A DNA stretch of 64,000 bases from Burhinus oedicnemus (Eukaryota > Chordata > Aves > Charadriiformes > Burhinidae), in NCBI GenBank assembly GCA_008921705.1, contig VFFE01007779.1:233862-297861 (forward strand), in the 5' to 3' direction. Shown here in pieces: positions 51,709-64,000 of this stretch. The first letter of the stretch is position 1, and each line of letters starts with the position of its first letter. The translations under genes and the position numbers were made by a program. The notes under the pieces are model-generated. The model was not told the DNA's origin. It did no database searches and saw nothing but the letters and a program-made list of their open reading frames with translations.

Positions 51709-54700
51709 AAGTACTTCCTTTAAAGAAGAACAGTCTTATTAAGACATATTCATAACTTTTTAAATCTTGTACCAGCATGAAAGGCACAGTTTAGAAGCAG
51801 AAAAAGAGCATGCAGTTTAGAATTGCATTATTGTGGAGCCCAGAGATCTGTCAATGCCAGAAGGAAATATGCACCATCTAAAAATAGAAATCAGTTGGAG
51901 AGAGTGCCTACAGAGACGAAACCTTTCTGAACTCACAAATATAGCAGAAGTGTCTTTAAATTAAATGCATTATTAGAATATAAGACCAAGATGCAGATAA
52001 CATTATGAAGTACTATAATACGTTAGCACTGGAAACAGAAGTGAAGTTGGAAAGATTAGATACATGCACTATAATATTTTCTTCATTACCTGTAGGATCT
52101 TCAGGAAAATACCTTAAAGAACAACACTCAGTGCTGCCAGCAGCGACCTTGTTGAAAGCCTTTTACTGTATCTGTAAATCTTGAACAATTCCTGTCTGCA
52201 TCCGGACAAAAACACTTCAGTCAATCATGCAATTGCCAAGTGCAGTAGGAGGTAAAACTTGAATTCATGCTTTCTAGGCTCCTAACTTAGTGCAGTTTCT
52301 AATGCTAATGGACAATTTCTCTCCTTCCTTCCAGCCCCCCTCGGCTCTTCTTTTCCTTTTCTACCCAACTTTATTTTTCAGAGATTATTGTGCTTTTAAG
52401 GAAAACTGACAAATAACTTTTTTTGTTTGAATGTCAGAGTATTTTTTGTTAGCATGATACCATGCCTAGCATGAAGGGAAGTTCAGCAGTACATTTCATA
52501 GCCTCCTGTTCCCTTTTGTTTGCTATTTAAAGGGAAAATACATTAGAAGTCTATTCGATTTTCTGACACTTGGGAATTCAGTAGGAAAAAATACCACAAA
52601 TATCCCAGATAAATGTCAGAGAAGTTCACGATCATTATAATCTAGTGTTTTCTAACTAGGAAGAACAACAAATCCTAGGAATGCCCCAAACACAAAAGGC
52701 ATATGTTTAGGTAAAGGATAATGTTTGAATTTTGGGTATCTTATTTTAGTAACTGAATGTACACCACAGGATGAAACTCTTCTGTCTGAACAGATGGATT
52801 TACTCCTCAAATTCAGTGGTCTTCCCCAAGGAACTGCTGAATAATTGCTATGACTAGTATTATTCAGGACAGTGTCTATATCTGCTGAAGTGAAATTTTT
52901 TAGGGCATTAATAAAGCTTTGACAGGACTGTTGTATTTTTTGTACTCTCTCTTCTTAAGGGATAAGATTTTTAAAATTATGCCAAAACTAAGCCTAAAAA
53001 CAAAACAAAAAAACCTGCAATTAGTATGCTCTGTTGATTGTTTTAGTCTAACTTATATAGGTATTTCTCCAATTTCTTAAAAAGTAATCACTATATAATA
53101 ATGAAAAGACTATTTAATCAAAAAAAACATCATTACATAAGGGAAACATGCAATTACTTCTCAGTAGTCATCTGGACTTTTTAAAAAAATTATGTTGTAT
53201 TTGGCCATTTTGTGGCACAAAATTTTGAGTCATTATAAATGTGAAATTATTGGATTAAGACACTTATCCAAATGTATTCACCAGACAACAGTACAGAGTG
53301 TCTCCTAAATCTGCTAAAGAGATTTGGAATCCATTTATTGGTACTGTAATGTGTGCTAAGCACATCCTTCTACATTGCTGGAAGAACACTTTGCTCTTTA
53401 ATGTAATCAATTAATTAGCTAATATTTGTTGAGTGCTTTGAACATATAACATTCTCCAGAACAGTTGAGTGGTGTTCCCAAAACAGTGTGGGACATACTT
53501 TTGTAGACTGCAGGTAGATGTGTCTTTTCAGACATTTAAGGATTATCCAACAACCAAGAAGTTAGTTGTAGGTGAGTAATAGAGAAAGTATAAGTACTTG
53601 ACAGGAAATATTTTTCCATAAGGGTGACGGACTAAAATTAGAAAACTATTAGAAAGCTCACCTATTTGTTTCTTCTACCCTGTTTTTCCCTGGATTTTGT
53701 TTCACTGGTTAAATTCAGAAAAATATTGTATCATCTGTTTTGAATGGACTTGATCCTATTCTGAATTCTTACAATGTGCCTCAACCCAGCTGAAGGACAA
53801 TTGTACTCTTCTTGTGCAAGTGCAGAAAACGTAGGAAACCCAACTGACCTCGACAGGCACCAGAGTTAAGATCAGGATTTTGTAGGCTCAGACAGCCCTA
53901 TGAAGAGGAAAGCATTCCTAGCATTTGAAAACTAAAACCAATGCATACAGAGAGTAACCAAAACTGCTGCTGGAACAGAGGTGACTAGCCACATGAAAGG
54001 TCTTGCGGTCTACAATGCCCATGCATTTCACTCCTTACCCACCATGCACCACGCCACCCCAGGGCGGGCAGCTGAGCAAACGGGTTGGCAGATGAATCAT
54101 TCCCCGACCTCTCAGTCATTTCCATTGTACAGGAAACTCTGCTCACAATGTTGTCGATATCATCCACCGAAGGCCAACACAAACCCCCACACATACACAG
54201 AGCTAACAACCCTCCTTCTAGTAATAACAGCAAAATTGGGAGTTTCCCCAATCTGAATTACTTTAGGCCTTCAATAGAAATAAAATTATTTCTATAAATA
54301 ATTGTTTATTGTTTCTACTCCAATGAAGAATTTGAATTAGGCTCATCTTAATTGTATTGCTATGCAGTATTTCCATTGCGTGTTTTCTGAACCCTGCATA
54401 AATCAATACCGCCATTGCACTTCGCATCATCTACTACAGGAAAGCAACTCTGCTTGCTTCTGGACAGACTGTTTCAAATACAGTTACTTGACAGAAGAGG
54501 ATGTCATGCAGGTTTCCCAATACAGGCATAAAGTCCTAATCTCCTAGGGAAGGGTGAAAAGAGAGAGACACGGAATGACATCAGCAGCAAAGAATGACAC
54601 GCCAGCTTCCTAACTCCTGTTTCTTTGTAACAGAATACAGGTCAGAGACAAGGATTGAGGTGGAAGAGCACTCTTCTAAAAGCTCACTCTCTCCAAAAGT

Positions 54701-57682
54701 TTATTTGGTTCTTCACCTAGAATTCAGTAATCAAATTTTACTAAACATGTAAAAGCCTCCAAATCAGTGGGGAAATAAACCAGAACTGGTGAACACCAAC
54801 CCTCTTCACAAACTGAAACTCAGGAGTTCGGGGTTCGGCATGCATCTAGCTTTAATTTCTACGGTTTCCACATCTTCAGAGTTTTGATTTGATATAGTAA
54901 TTCTTTCCAAATCAAAAACATAAAAAAGAATATAGGAGAACATATTAAATTCAAGTCCAGTTTCACAAATCTTGATGAACTCCGGCTTGGCTTGTTTCAT
55001 ATTGAAACGCAACTCAATTGCTCTAGCTTTTCATTATAAAAGTCTTTAAAGAGCTTGCTCTGAATGCAGCAATTTGATTTAAAATACATTAAATCCACAC
55101 CAGAGGCTGACAAAAAGGATCAAAAGAAATTTAAGTCGTATTATTCAAATTTTAGAGATATCCAATATATCCCAGTAAACAGCAGTTCTTCAATGTCAGC
55201 ACTTAACAGCATTCATAACACTTGTTTTATGCAGCTTATTGAACACACAGAGTACTCTAGCAGGAAGTTTCAAGGACAGGCATTTCATCCTCTGCCTTGG
55301 CATTATGGAGTAAAACATACAAAAGAGCAAGGGACCCTTTTCTGCCTTTTTGGAATACATTTCCACTAATTATTTACTAACCAACCAAAAAAACTAAGAA
55401 GGTTTCTTCCCCCAAATCATGAACTCAGATGAAATCATACTAAATCTGTGACAAAAGAAAACTATAAAAATAAGAGAAAATGACAAAGCTTTAGGCATAT
55501 TTATCTGTACATTTCAGTTTAATCCTGCAGATACAGATGCGATATGAGTTTTCCTGCAACCAAGAATTTGGTTGGTTGTTTCATTCCTTGAGTTCCTTCT
55601 TATTCTACTGAAAAAATACAGTCACTTGAGACATAGGTCTGGGTTGCATTGTTCCTCCTTCTGGCAACTATTTATTGTTCTTCCTCTTCTTCAGAGAATC
55701 TGAAGTGATATTAAAGTGGGAATAGTGACCCAGAGAGTACAATATTAGCCATGTTCCCATAAAACACATTCACATAAGGAGTATAATGTTTGTGCTAGTA
55801 CAATACCTTCTGAAGTGTGTTACACTCTATTCATTTTTGGGGAAACCAGTGATTGCATGTAACATTTAATCAAAGATCCACTCTACTGTAAAACAGCAAT
55901 TTCTCTTCAATTTTCCACTTAGTAATTCAAAAACTCTTTTGAATGTCAACTACTGGCAATTTTTGTGCTGGCTACAACTTGGTCAGAATAAAAAAAAAAT
56001 AATCATTAGCATGTTAATAACTCTGTGTCTCTAAGGGGTAGTTAGCTGGTCCTACATCAGAAAAAGCAGCTTCTTTTTCAGCCCTATTCTTAATTGTAAA
56101 GTGATTACAATTTACCACATTTTCCTAGCTTTCTGCATTTCAATTTGTGGAGAAGGATTTCTCAATGGGCAGCGTGGAGTCCTGCCATAGTTCCAATGAG
56201 GGCAGCTCACTCAGAAATTTTCACATCGATTAAGAAATAGAAAGGAAAACCAAGAACTTACACGTGCAAATAAGAAAGTGGACAGTCTCTAAACAAAATT
56301 GCAAGAGGAAGTTCTGTACGCAAAATGCAGTTGCCTGTATTAAAATACAGGCAGGTGTCTGGAAGTAGCTTTCCACACTTTATAATGTATTATAATCAAA
56401 TCAGCTTCCACATCAAATTTCATGCAATATCTCAATCCTTTTCTAATCTTTGCAGAGTAAATGGCTTCAGGTATGAAAAGAAAGAAAAGTTACGTCCATA
56501 TCTTTACATAAACCAGTTATTGTTCATATACACAATCCCATGCATGCCACTTGTCAAGAAGGAAATGAAAGGCACGTTCATAATAAAGGTTTTTGTTATT
56601 ACTGGAGTTTGTTATTTTGTGCTATTAAGAAATGGATCAAAAGATTGTATCTAATAGCAGAAAGTGGATATTTAGGATACATAATGGTGATTTCAATGTC
56701 TATCATTTTATTTGAAGGAACTACATATAAATGAATAATTTTGGACAAAACTTCTAACAAGGCAAATTTTTTTCTTCTTTTGTTCTGTTTCTTTTTTATT
56801 CTACTTGATCATTAAAAAGGAGTTTTCAGTAATCTACAGGTCTACTGCATTCATACATGTATGTTTTGGACAGAAGTGAGGTATTCAAAGGAGACTTTCA
56901 AGGGTATAGAAAACATTCAACCTGTCAGTACGCATAGGAAGCAGTATAGTGCATCTGTTTCAGCAGAGTATTCATAAATTCAACTAATATTTGGAGTAGA
57001 GACCACTCAGATGCTTGCTGTTGTGGTCCACTCTTTTCCATGGCCTGATGTAATGGTATGTTCCTATGTTCACACACTTTGTGCAGTTTACCTAACAAAT
57101 TGCACCAATCATGGAGTTTTGTCTCACCTTAGTATTTCACCTTTATCATACAAGAAACTGAATGGCTTCTCATGAACTTGCTTGGCAAGGAAAAATTTAA
57201 ATATTAAGCGTAAACATATACAGTCTTTTGCAGAAACTATTAAAAACACTGGAAAAAGAGAAACAGCCAGAAAGGAAGCAAAGAGTTATGGTACCAGACA
57301 CTGAATGAACCTCTCCAGTTAAACAAACACTCTGCTCGTTTGCTTTAATAATTGACCTAATTCACATGGAAAAATTAACAACTGGAAAGAAAGGCATAAC
57401 CTAACATGCTTTGCAACCTGAATTTCATGTGTTTTTTCTACAGTGAGACATTCTAATGAGGACTTGAGAAAGAGCTGAGCTTGTTCCCAGAGCATGCAGT
57501 CAGCAGACTATGAAGCCTATGACGGGACAGGGCTTTGTGAAACAGGTTCTAGTCTGAAGCAAGGAATCATTTCCAGCTAAGAAAGCCAGCCCAGGCACAG
57601 CAAAAACTTACAAGTATGCAGTGCGGAGGTGCTCAGATCATTTACATACTGATACCAGTCTGTTTATAATACTTGTATCACT

Positions 57683-57880
57683 CGCTCCAAGCCCTCAATG
57701 CTCAGAAAGGATTGCGGAGCTGAGCCCAGCCACCGCTTCGCCCTGAGAATCTTCAGCGCATCCCTGCGCCGACAACCGAGGCAGGCTTGAAAGGAAATAA
57801 ACAAACCTGTGGGGAGTTCTCCCCAGTGATTTGCATATTGCCATGCCACAGGAGGCACAAATAAGCTTTAATCAGCTTAT
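57683..57880. promoter_or_regulatory. CpG cluster with octamer and palindromes, possible regulatory element
   Basis: Eight CpGs lie within 57683-57778 by direct count, in otherwise CpG-poor DNA. Next to them are a 14-bp palindrome ggggagttctcccc at 57811-57824, an exact POU octamer ATTTGCAT at 57829-57836 and a 7-bp inverted repeat (57861-57867 and 57874-57880). On the minus strand the octamer sits upstream of the CpG patch, an arrangement that would suit an enhancer or an alternative promoter. No TATA box or defined first exon is evident. Confidence 0.3.
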
Positions 57881-58204
57881 AATATATCATTAGTAATGTT
57901 CATAACACTACAACAATCTAGTGTCTGTGCCTTGATTTGAGAACTCCTTGTTAGTAAGAGCAAAACAAAATTCTCCTTCATTCGCTAAGTGACTATGAAA
58001 GAATTTTCAGAGGCTGAGCTCTGAAAAGCATGCACTAACTCTTCACTTAAAGTTGTTTGACACCATTTTCCATTATTTTTCCCAGCTAGATTTTGAAAAA
58101 AGTACTCTAAATGAAACATCTATGAGATTAATACTAAAGTTATGAGAAAACAGGTACCAAGTTGTAACTGTCTATGATTTCTCCAAATGAGAAACATGTA
58201 TTAG

Positions 58205-58530
58205 CAGGTTCTGCTGCGATGTGTTCTCTGTCCAATATTATTCATTAGTTTCATTAACGACTGGACGATAGAATGCAGTATATAGTTATTAAACTGGTAG
58301 ATTACATCAAGCACAAAGGGAATGAAAGCACATCAGAGGCAAAGATTAAATTCAAAATTAAATTGACAAGGTGAAGAGACGCCCCATTAAGAAGATCCCG
58401 TAAAACAGAATGGAGATCATTACCCACACAAATGCAAGATGGGGAAAAAACAGGCTGAAATTTTAGGGTAATAAATACGAACGTTAGAATATATCACAAG
58501 CTGAACATGTAATTAGCACACTAAAAGAAT
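58205..58530 (+). mobile_element. Old CR1 LINE reverse-transcriptase fragment
   Basis: The plus strand keeps pieces of amniote CR1 ORF2: a segment reading like FNIFINDLDD (tttcattaacgactggacga), a region near 58350 resembling the RIQNDLDKLE block, and atatcacaagctgaacatg resembling the VDHKLNM block, in the right order. Many stops and indels show that it is old. Limits are approximate. Confidence 0.65.
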
Positions 58531-61452
58531 GGTACTGTCTGAAATACATCATTCTAAGATGAAAGATTAAACCATAATCAAGTAAGAAACATTTTTTTTT
58601 GGCATCTGCTAAGAAAGAGTATTTTGCCCTTCTCTGGGGACAGAGAAAATATTTGTAGGAATTCCCCACATCACAGTATAAGAGCTTTTTCTTCTATTCC
58701 TGTTCCAGCTCAGGGTCACTTAAGTCTCCTTTCTTCATACTTCTGTCAGAGATCACTAGAACTAGGTTGTATTATGGGCTATATCTTGAATACGTATGGT
58801 TTTACAAATACTTCCTGCCATACTATTTGAACAGCACACTCATTCTTGAAATTTGCCTAACAGATTTACCTGCCTTTTATCTTGGTGTTCAGTCACTCAA
58901 CAGATAGACATCATCTATCAAAAAAATCCTTCATATTTCCCTGTTACATTTTTGTGAAAAATGAGCTTAGCATTACACGAAAACAAACAGAATTTGGAAA
59001 ACAAGAACTCATTCACAGAATGTATGGAAGTATTATCTCATACAATGCTTATATTCAACTTTAGACTGTGACACTGAAACAGATTCCTGAAGGAAGATAA
59101 ATTTGACAGTGAAGGTCAAATTAAAATTAAAATAAAAACAAAAAAACCACACACACACAAAAAATTACAAAAAACCTCACCCAAAATGTTGTTAATGACT
59201 GCACAAAGGTATTTCTTTTTGTATAATGTTTCTGGTTTTTCAGGGGTTTGCCCCAGCAAGGAAGCCTCACTTTTCTTCTGTATCTTAATAGCACATGCTT
59301 TCACCACAGCTGGGTACAAAAATTATACACCGGCATTCAGCAGTGATAAAGGTCTTGGAAAGCATAAAATCTCAGCATGACAATTCCAGCAGCAGGATGG
59401 GATGAAAAACGGAGGAGAACAGAACAAATGAAAAAAATCAATGCAAAACATGAGAGTGACAGGTACTGTGGGCTGCTGCACATCAGCCATGGAGAATTCC
59501 CTTTTCTCCACTGTGCGTAACAGCACTCTGCACCAGAAGCACCATGTTTGAACTATACAAAAGGACACGAAAGGGTGAACCAGGGATTATGGTTAAATTT
59601 GGCAGCTGAGTTATTAGTTTATTGTTTTAAAATTTAATGCTTTTTTTTTTGCACATACTTGTAGATTTTCTGTGCATATCCTTGCTTGGTCACTGTGTAC
59701 TTGCCCAGAAGTTTTAATGTAAATATAGTTAACATGAAAGATAAAAAATTTGGAACGTAAAAGTGGTTTGGTTTACCTGAGATCAGATTTCCAATGGAAT
59801 TTCCAACCCATGAAAAAAACTGAGATATCAAAATAGTATTTCACATTCTGAATCTGAGGAGGAAAGCTATGCAAAAACAAAATGAAGCGCATTTTCACAG
59901 GAATTAATGAGTAAGAGTCTTGTGTACAATACACATACATGCAGGACTAAATAGATGCTTTAACGCATCAGCCATGCAGCACCTATGCTGTAAATTCTAT
60001 GAACTGAAGTTGCATTGGACTTAACTTGCACATGTTGCACAGCAGAACTGCAAGGGCAGACAAAATCTGACAGAGGAACATATTGCAGCACATGAATAAA
60101 ACAGCTACTCCTCATCAGAGTAGTGAATCCAATATGAGTGGGACTCAACTTGGGTGACATGTAAAGCCAGCTCTTACAGGTATTTGATCTTGAGTTTCTC
60201 TAGACAGCAACAACTCTGATCAGTCGTGTGATATACAAGCATCCCTGGACAAATGGTCAACTGCTGGAGTGAAAATTTATTTGGGAAAAAAAAAAATTCA
60301 GACTCTTGAAAAATTATTATAGTTGGCAGGTATGTATATCTTATCAACTTATGTAAGGAAGCAGTACTAAAGCAGTGCATGAAGTTAAAACATGAGCTAT
60401 CATGTATTTTGCTTTATCTAGAGATTCATAATGTACTTGCTATAGCATGCAATTATATTGCAGTTTTGGTTGCTGACAGATTCTCTAAGGCAAGAACCAT
60501 ATTCATACATTTCTGCAGGACTAATTACAATGCCTGCAAAAGGGCTGAGGAGTCATCATGCTTGAGTGCACTGGTTGAAGGTTAAAGTCACTTCCAGTGA
60601 GGCTCCAATGAATCCAAAGCAGAAGCAAGAACGACAACTCTAAGGCGCTACAGAGTTCATCCTCATTAGCTTTTGCTATTCCTTTTTTAACAACATTATG
60701 TACCATGCCCTTTCTTTTTCCCCTCTCATTCTCCAACATTTGCCTGTATTTTTGAAGATAGGACCTTGAAACAACTCCTCGTGCTCTTGGTAAGGGAGGC
60801 AGGTATGCATCCTTTGCATGCAAGAAATAAATGCCCATTTTATTATTGCTTTTGCTTTCCGTATGGATGAGTTCTAAGTTTGGTAGAACGGGGTAGAAGA
60901 CGTAGTACAAACCTGAATTTTATTTGATCATGTCAAAAATAACTGGTAAGAAATCTTTCTCTTAGGCATTGATCATATTTTTTCATTTTAACCTTTTTTA
61001 ACTCACTTAGAGAGTGATCTAATGGACATTGATGGGAAACGGACAGGGCTACCATTGATCTGGTAATTTAAAGGGAGCCCATCATATAGCTCATTCAGCA
61101 TCAGTCATATAAACACAACAGAAACACAGTTAGTGTTCTTGAAGTGACTTACAGCATTAAAGCTCAAACTCTGACAGCTAGACAGCTGCTCCTTCAAATT
61201 TTTTTCAGTTAGAACAATTTCAGCATTTTTACCCATGTTGTCACTATTGATCGATCTATGCTTAAAGGAACCTACATGTGTTGTTGCCTGTCAATTCAGG
61301 ATTTAGATTTATCCCATTTACGATATCTCCCATAAGAAAGTTTCCAAAAATATCCCTTAAGATGTCCACATACCACTAATAAGGTACCAAAATGTAACTG
61401 TAAGAAAAGTGGCCACGGATGAACAAATAGGGGAACACAAAGTAAAATTAGA

Positions 61453-61545
61453 AGAGAAGGCTCAGGGGGGGAATCTCATTAATTTGTACAAATACTCAGT
61501 TAGGGTGGGGGAAGCCTTCCGACCTCAGGCACCCTGTGATTCCGT
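61453..61545 (+). mobile_element. CR1 LINE fragment with an internal deletion
   Basis: gaagagaaggctcagg and ctcattaatttgtacaaata match the CR1 [13 protein letters not shown] coding block. It then jumps to the CR1 3' end, ccttccgacctcagg followed by the octamer-like ctgtgattccgtga. The roughly 200-300 bp normally between are missing. Confidence 0.7.
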
Positions 61546-62362
61546 GAACTGCAGACCACTTTGCAAGTAAATAGTAGTATGTTTAAATCAATATAACTGA
61601 CACCCATACAGTCTTTTAAAACAATTTGATTCAGCTCCCACTCTGTTTTTATGAAGGACTTACCACAGAGAAATGACTCTAATCAAAGACAACTAGGAAA
61701 TAAGATATTTTGGAAATGGAGTAAAATGTACTTTCAAACCTGCTTTTAGACACTCGGACATTTTAATAAATCACATTACTTTGCACAAGACATAGAATAA
61801 AGCATTAATAGTAAAGCTAGATACAGTAATTAGAGGTATCCTGGCCATTAACAAGAATGCATTTGCAATGACATTTTCAGAGGCAAGTTCAGCAGATTTA
61901 AGACAGACAGATGTTCTACAATGAGAATGATAAACAACCACGGAGTAGAATTCCTGTCACAATGTTTCTCTAAGCAGCTAGATCAGTTTAAATTAAAATG
62001 CCTAAAATATTAATTCTCTTAGACTAAATGAACACAGTAAGAAGCGTTCACTGAAAATATTTAATTTAGCTTATTTTACATTTGCACTTAATACTTGTTT
62101 TCTTAAAGAAAAGCTAATACTGATGAGTTTGTATTAACTAAAACACTGGTTTGCAGGTAAATAAAACTGTTACATTAAATTTATAATTACTTTTTTATTG
62201 TGAACCTGCAATATATCTGGCCTTTTTTCCTCAAAAAGATATAACGTCTTACATGTATTTAGATTCTCAGCTTGCAAATGTTGTATTAGAACGTGCTGAG
62301 TATTGCTATTTTGTCATTAGAAGAATACTAATGACTGCTGTCACCCTCCATTTCTATGCAAA

Positions 62363-62742
62363 ATAGAATCATGGAATCATAGAATATGTCAAGTTGGAAG
62401 GGACCCATAAGGATCAGAGTCCAACTCCCTGCTCCTTGCAGGACTACCTAAAACTAAGCCATATGATTAAGAGCATTGTCGAGAAGCTGCTTGAACTCTG
62501 ACAGGCTTGGTGTTGTGACCACTTTCCTTGGGAGCCTGTTCCAGTGACTGACCACCCTCTCAGTGAAGAACCTTTTCCTAATGTCCAATCTGAACTTGCC
62601 CTGACGCAGCTTCATTCCATCTCCTCGTGTCCTATCGCTGGTCACCAGAGAGGAAATCAGCACCTCCCCCTTCACCACCCTCCGTGTGGAAGTTGTAGAC
62701 TGCAATGAGGTCACCTTCTCTCCTCCAAGCTGAAAAAAACAA
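62363..62742 (-). mobile_element. CR1 LINE, 5'-truncated 3' end
   Basis: The plus strand begins with reversed octamer repeats (atagaatcatggaatcatag) and the ttggaagggaccc segment. The minus-strand frame 62714-62454 encodes the CR1 ORF2 end, with [25 protein letters not shown] and [10 protein letters not shown] motifs. Keeping an open frame of 86 codons suggests a younger copy than the others here. It is truncated and inactive. Confidence 0.95.
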
Positions 62743-64000
62743 GTGACCAGTTGACTTATGGGGTCTGTTACAGGAGATAAGCATCAAAATCTGTTCCAAG
62801 TATCTTCACTTTATATAAAGCACTGAATACAGCATTAAAAGAGCCAACATGGGTAACAACTCTCTAGGATGAGCAAAAGAAGCCAACTATGGTTTGGGGA
62901 AATATCTCCATAATTAGAATAGCAGAAGAGCTGGGAAAAAACAGTTACTCTCTCTTCACAGATTTATGATAAAAACCAAATTAGTATCCATGGAATCATC
63001 CTGTTTTACACATCTTCATTTGAAAAAAACAAGTAGAGGAAAAAGGCCAAATTATTTATGAATTCCCCAAGATTTACAAGTCTAAGTAGTACGCATAAAG
63101 AGATAAGAAAAATCAATGTATTTGGACTTTGGTTGGGTTGGGATTTCTGGTTTTTTTTCTCTAAAAAAAATGAATAAGCAAATCCCATCAGTTTGGTAGA
63201 CAAATGTCACTAAACCTCTGCAAGAGATTTGTCCCCATGTTCATGGTACACTGTTCTAATATGATGCTCTTGCAAAAATAAACCAATTAAATTGTAACAA
63301 GGTGCAATTAATATATCCAAGAATCAGGCCCAGTTTTCAAAGGATTAATCTTTGTAATTATTTCTGCATATTTCTTCAGGGCTTGGGTGCAGGGGGGAGA
63401 GTACAGTAGGGTGGTCACAACAATAGCTCGCAACAATAGCATGTTAGGCATTTACTCTTTCTCTGGCCAACAACTCAAACTTTCTGTCTTACAAAATATC
63501 ACTAGCAGCAGATATTCTGTATGGAAACATTTTCAAACTGCATACATATTGGCAAGATTATCTTGTGTTGAGAACAACAAGACAGATTTTTGTGATAAAC
63601 TACTATAGTTTCAGAATACAAACAATGGGAACATCTAAATATAAGTCTAGTAAATAAAACTGAATCACATCAAGCCTTTTAAAAAACTTTGTGAAAAATC
63701 ATTAAAGTTTTATTTTAAAATAAAGTCTTGAACACCCATCTTTCCTAGAGGTATGTCTGAATTGACTAACTTCCCAATAGATTGTTTTGCTGCAAAAATC
63801 TGTATGCTCAGAAATAAAGAATACCTGAAAGTAAGCTTATAACGCTATAGAGAATGGTACAATACAAAATAAAAGTCATTTCCTTTTCCATTTATTTATT
63901 GTTAATGAAAAATATGTAGCTGTATTTGAAACCGCATCCTTCCTAAATCAATTACTTCCCTCTTCACTCGCACACCACTTGACTGATACAGGTAGGTAAA

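Larger units (their letters stand above)
35190..64000 (-). other. Intron upstream of the zinc-finger exon (partial)
   Basis: This is minus-strand intron ending in the polypyrimidine tract and CAG acceptor just above 35189. It enters the window at 64000, so it is at least 28.8 kb long. It contains two solo LTRs and three CR1 fragments, annotated separately. The stretches 36310-49870, 50470-58200, 58530-61450 and 62745-64000 show no recognisable gene; they are AT-rich with scattered A/T runs. Two small CpG-richer patches, 43207-43370 and 57683-57778, stand out from this background. Confidence 0.7.

Noticed and set aside
1..64000. CRISPR arrays, bacterial operons, riboswitches and tRNA or rRNA genes
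   Set aside because: The window is vertebrate intron by repeats and splice sites; I saw no regular repeat-spacer arrays, cloverleaf genes or rRNA blocks.

Overview
The window looks like intronic DNA from a bird. It is AT-rich and CpG-poor and has almost no coding content. The interspersed repeats I recognise are avian/reptilian CR1 LINE fragments and two solo LTRs that match avian ERV LTRs as I remember them. The LTR types suggest a neoavian bird rather than a galliform, but that is recall, not a search.

The one protein-coding feature I can defend is a 279-nt internal exon on the minus strand (35189 down to 34911). It has a strong acceptor and donor, is phase 1 on both sides, and encodes a U1/matrin-type C2H2 zinc finger. 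The protein resembles the N-terminal finger of the ZNF385 family. I favour ZNF385D because its introns are very large and AT-rich; ZNF385B is the main alternative. On this reading, 1-34910 is intron downstream of the exon and 35190-64000 is intron upstream.

Layout by region: 421-830 CR1 3' end (minus); 17955-18040 CR1 scrap (minus); 24328-25660 long decayed CR1 with reverse-transcriptase remnants (minus); 27545-27870 probable relic of the CR1 ORF1 esterase domain (plus); 34911-35189 the exon; 35551-36305 decayed solo LTR (plus) about 360 bp upstream of the exon; 49877-50468 solo LTR (minus) with TATATAAA and ATTAAA; 58205-58530 old CR1 reverse-transcriptase fragment (plus); 61453-61545 internally deleted CR1 (plus); 62363-62742 CR1 3' end (minus). 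Between these lies unannotated intron with A/T runs, short tandem duplications and a few palindromes.

I found no new multi-gene system, and the content does not suggest one. The best leads are the frame-neutral zinc-finger exon with an LTR close by, a CpG cluster beside an octamer and palindromes at 57683-57880, a possible plus-strand (antisense) exon at 43216-43325, and some structured DNA (interlocking hairpins at 46375-46446 and paired palindromes at 49319-49369).
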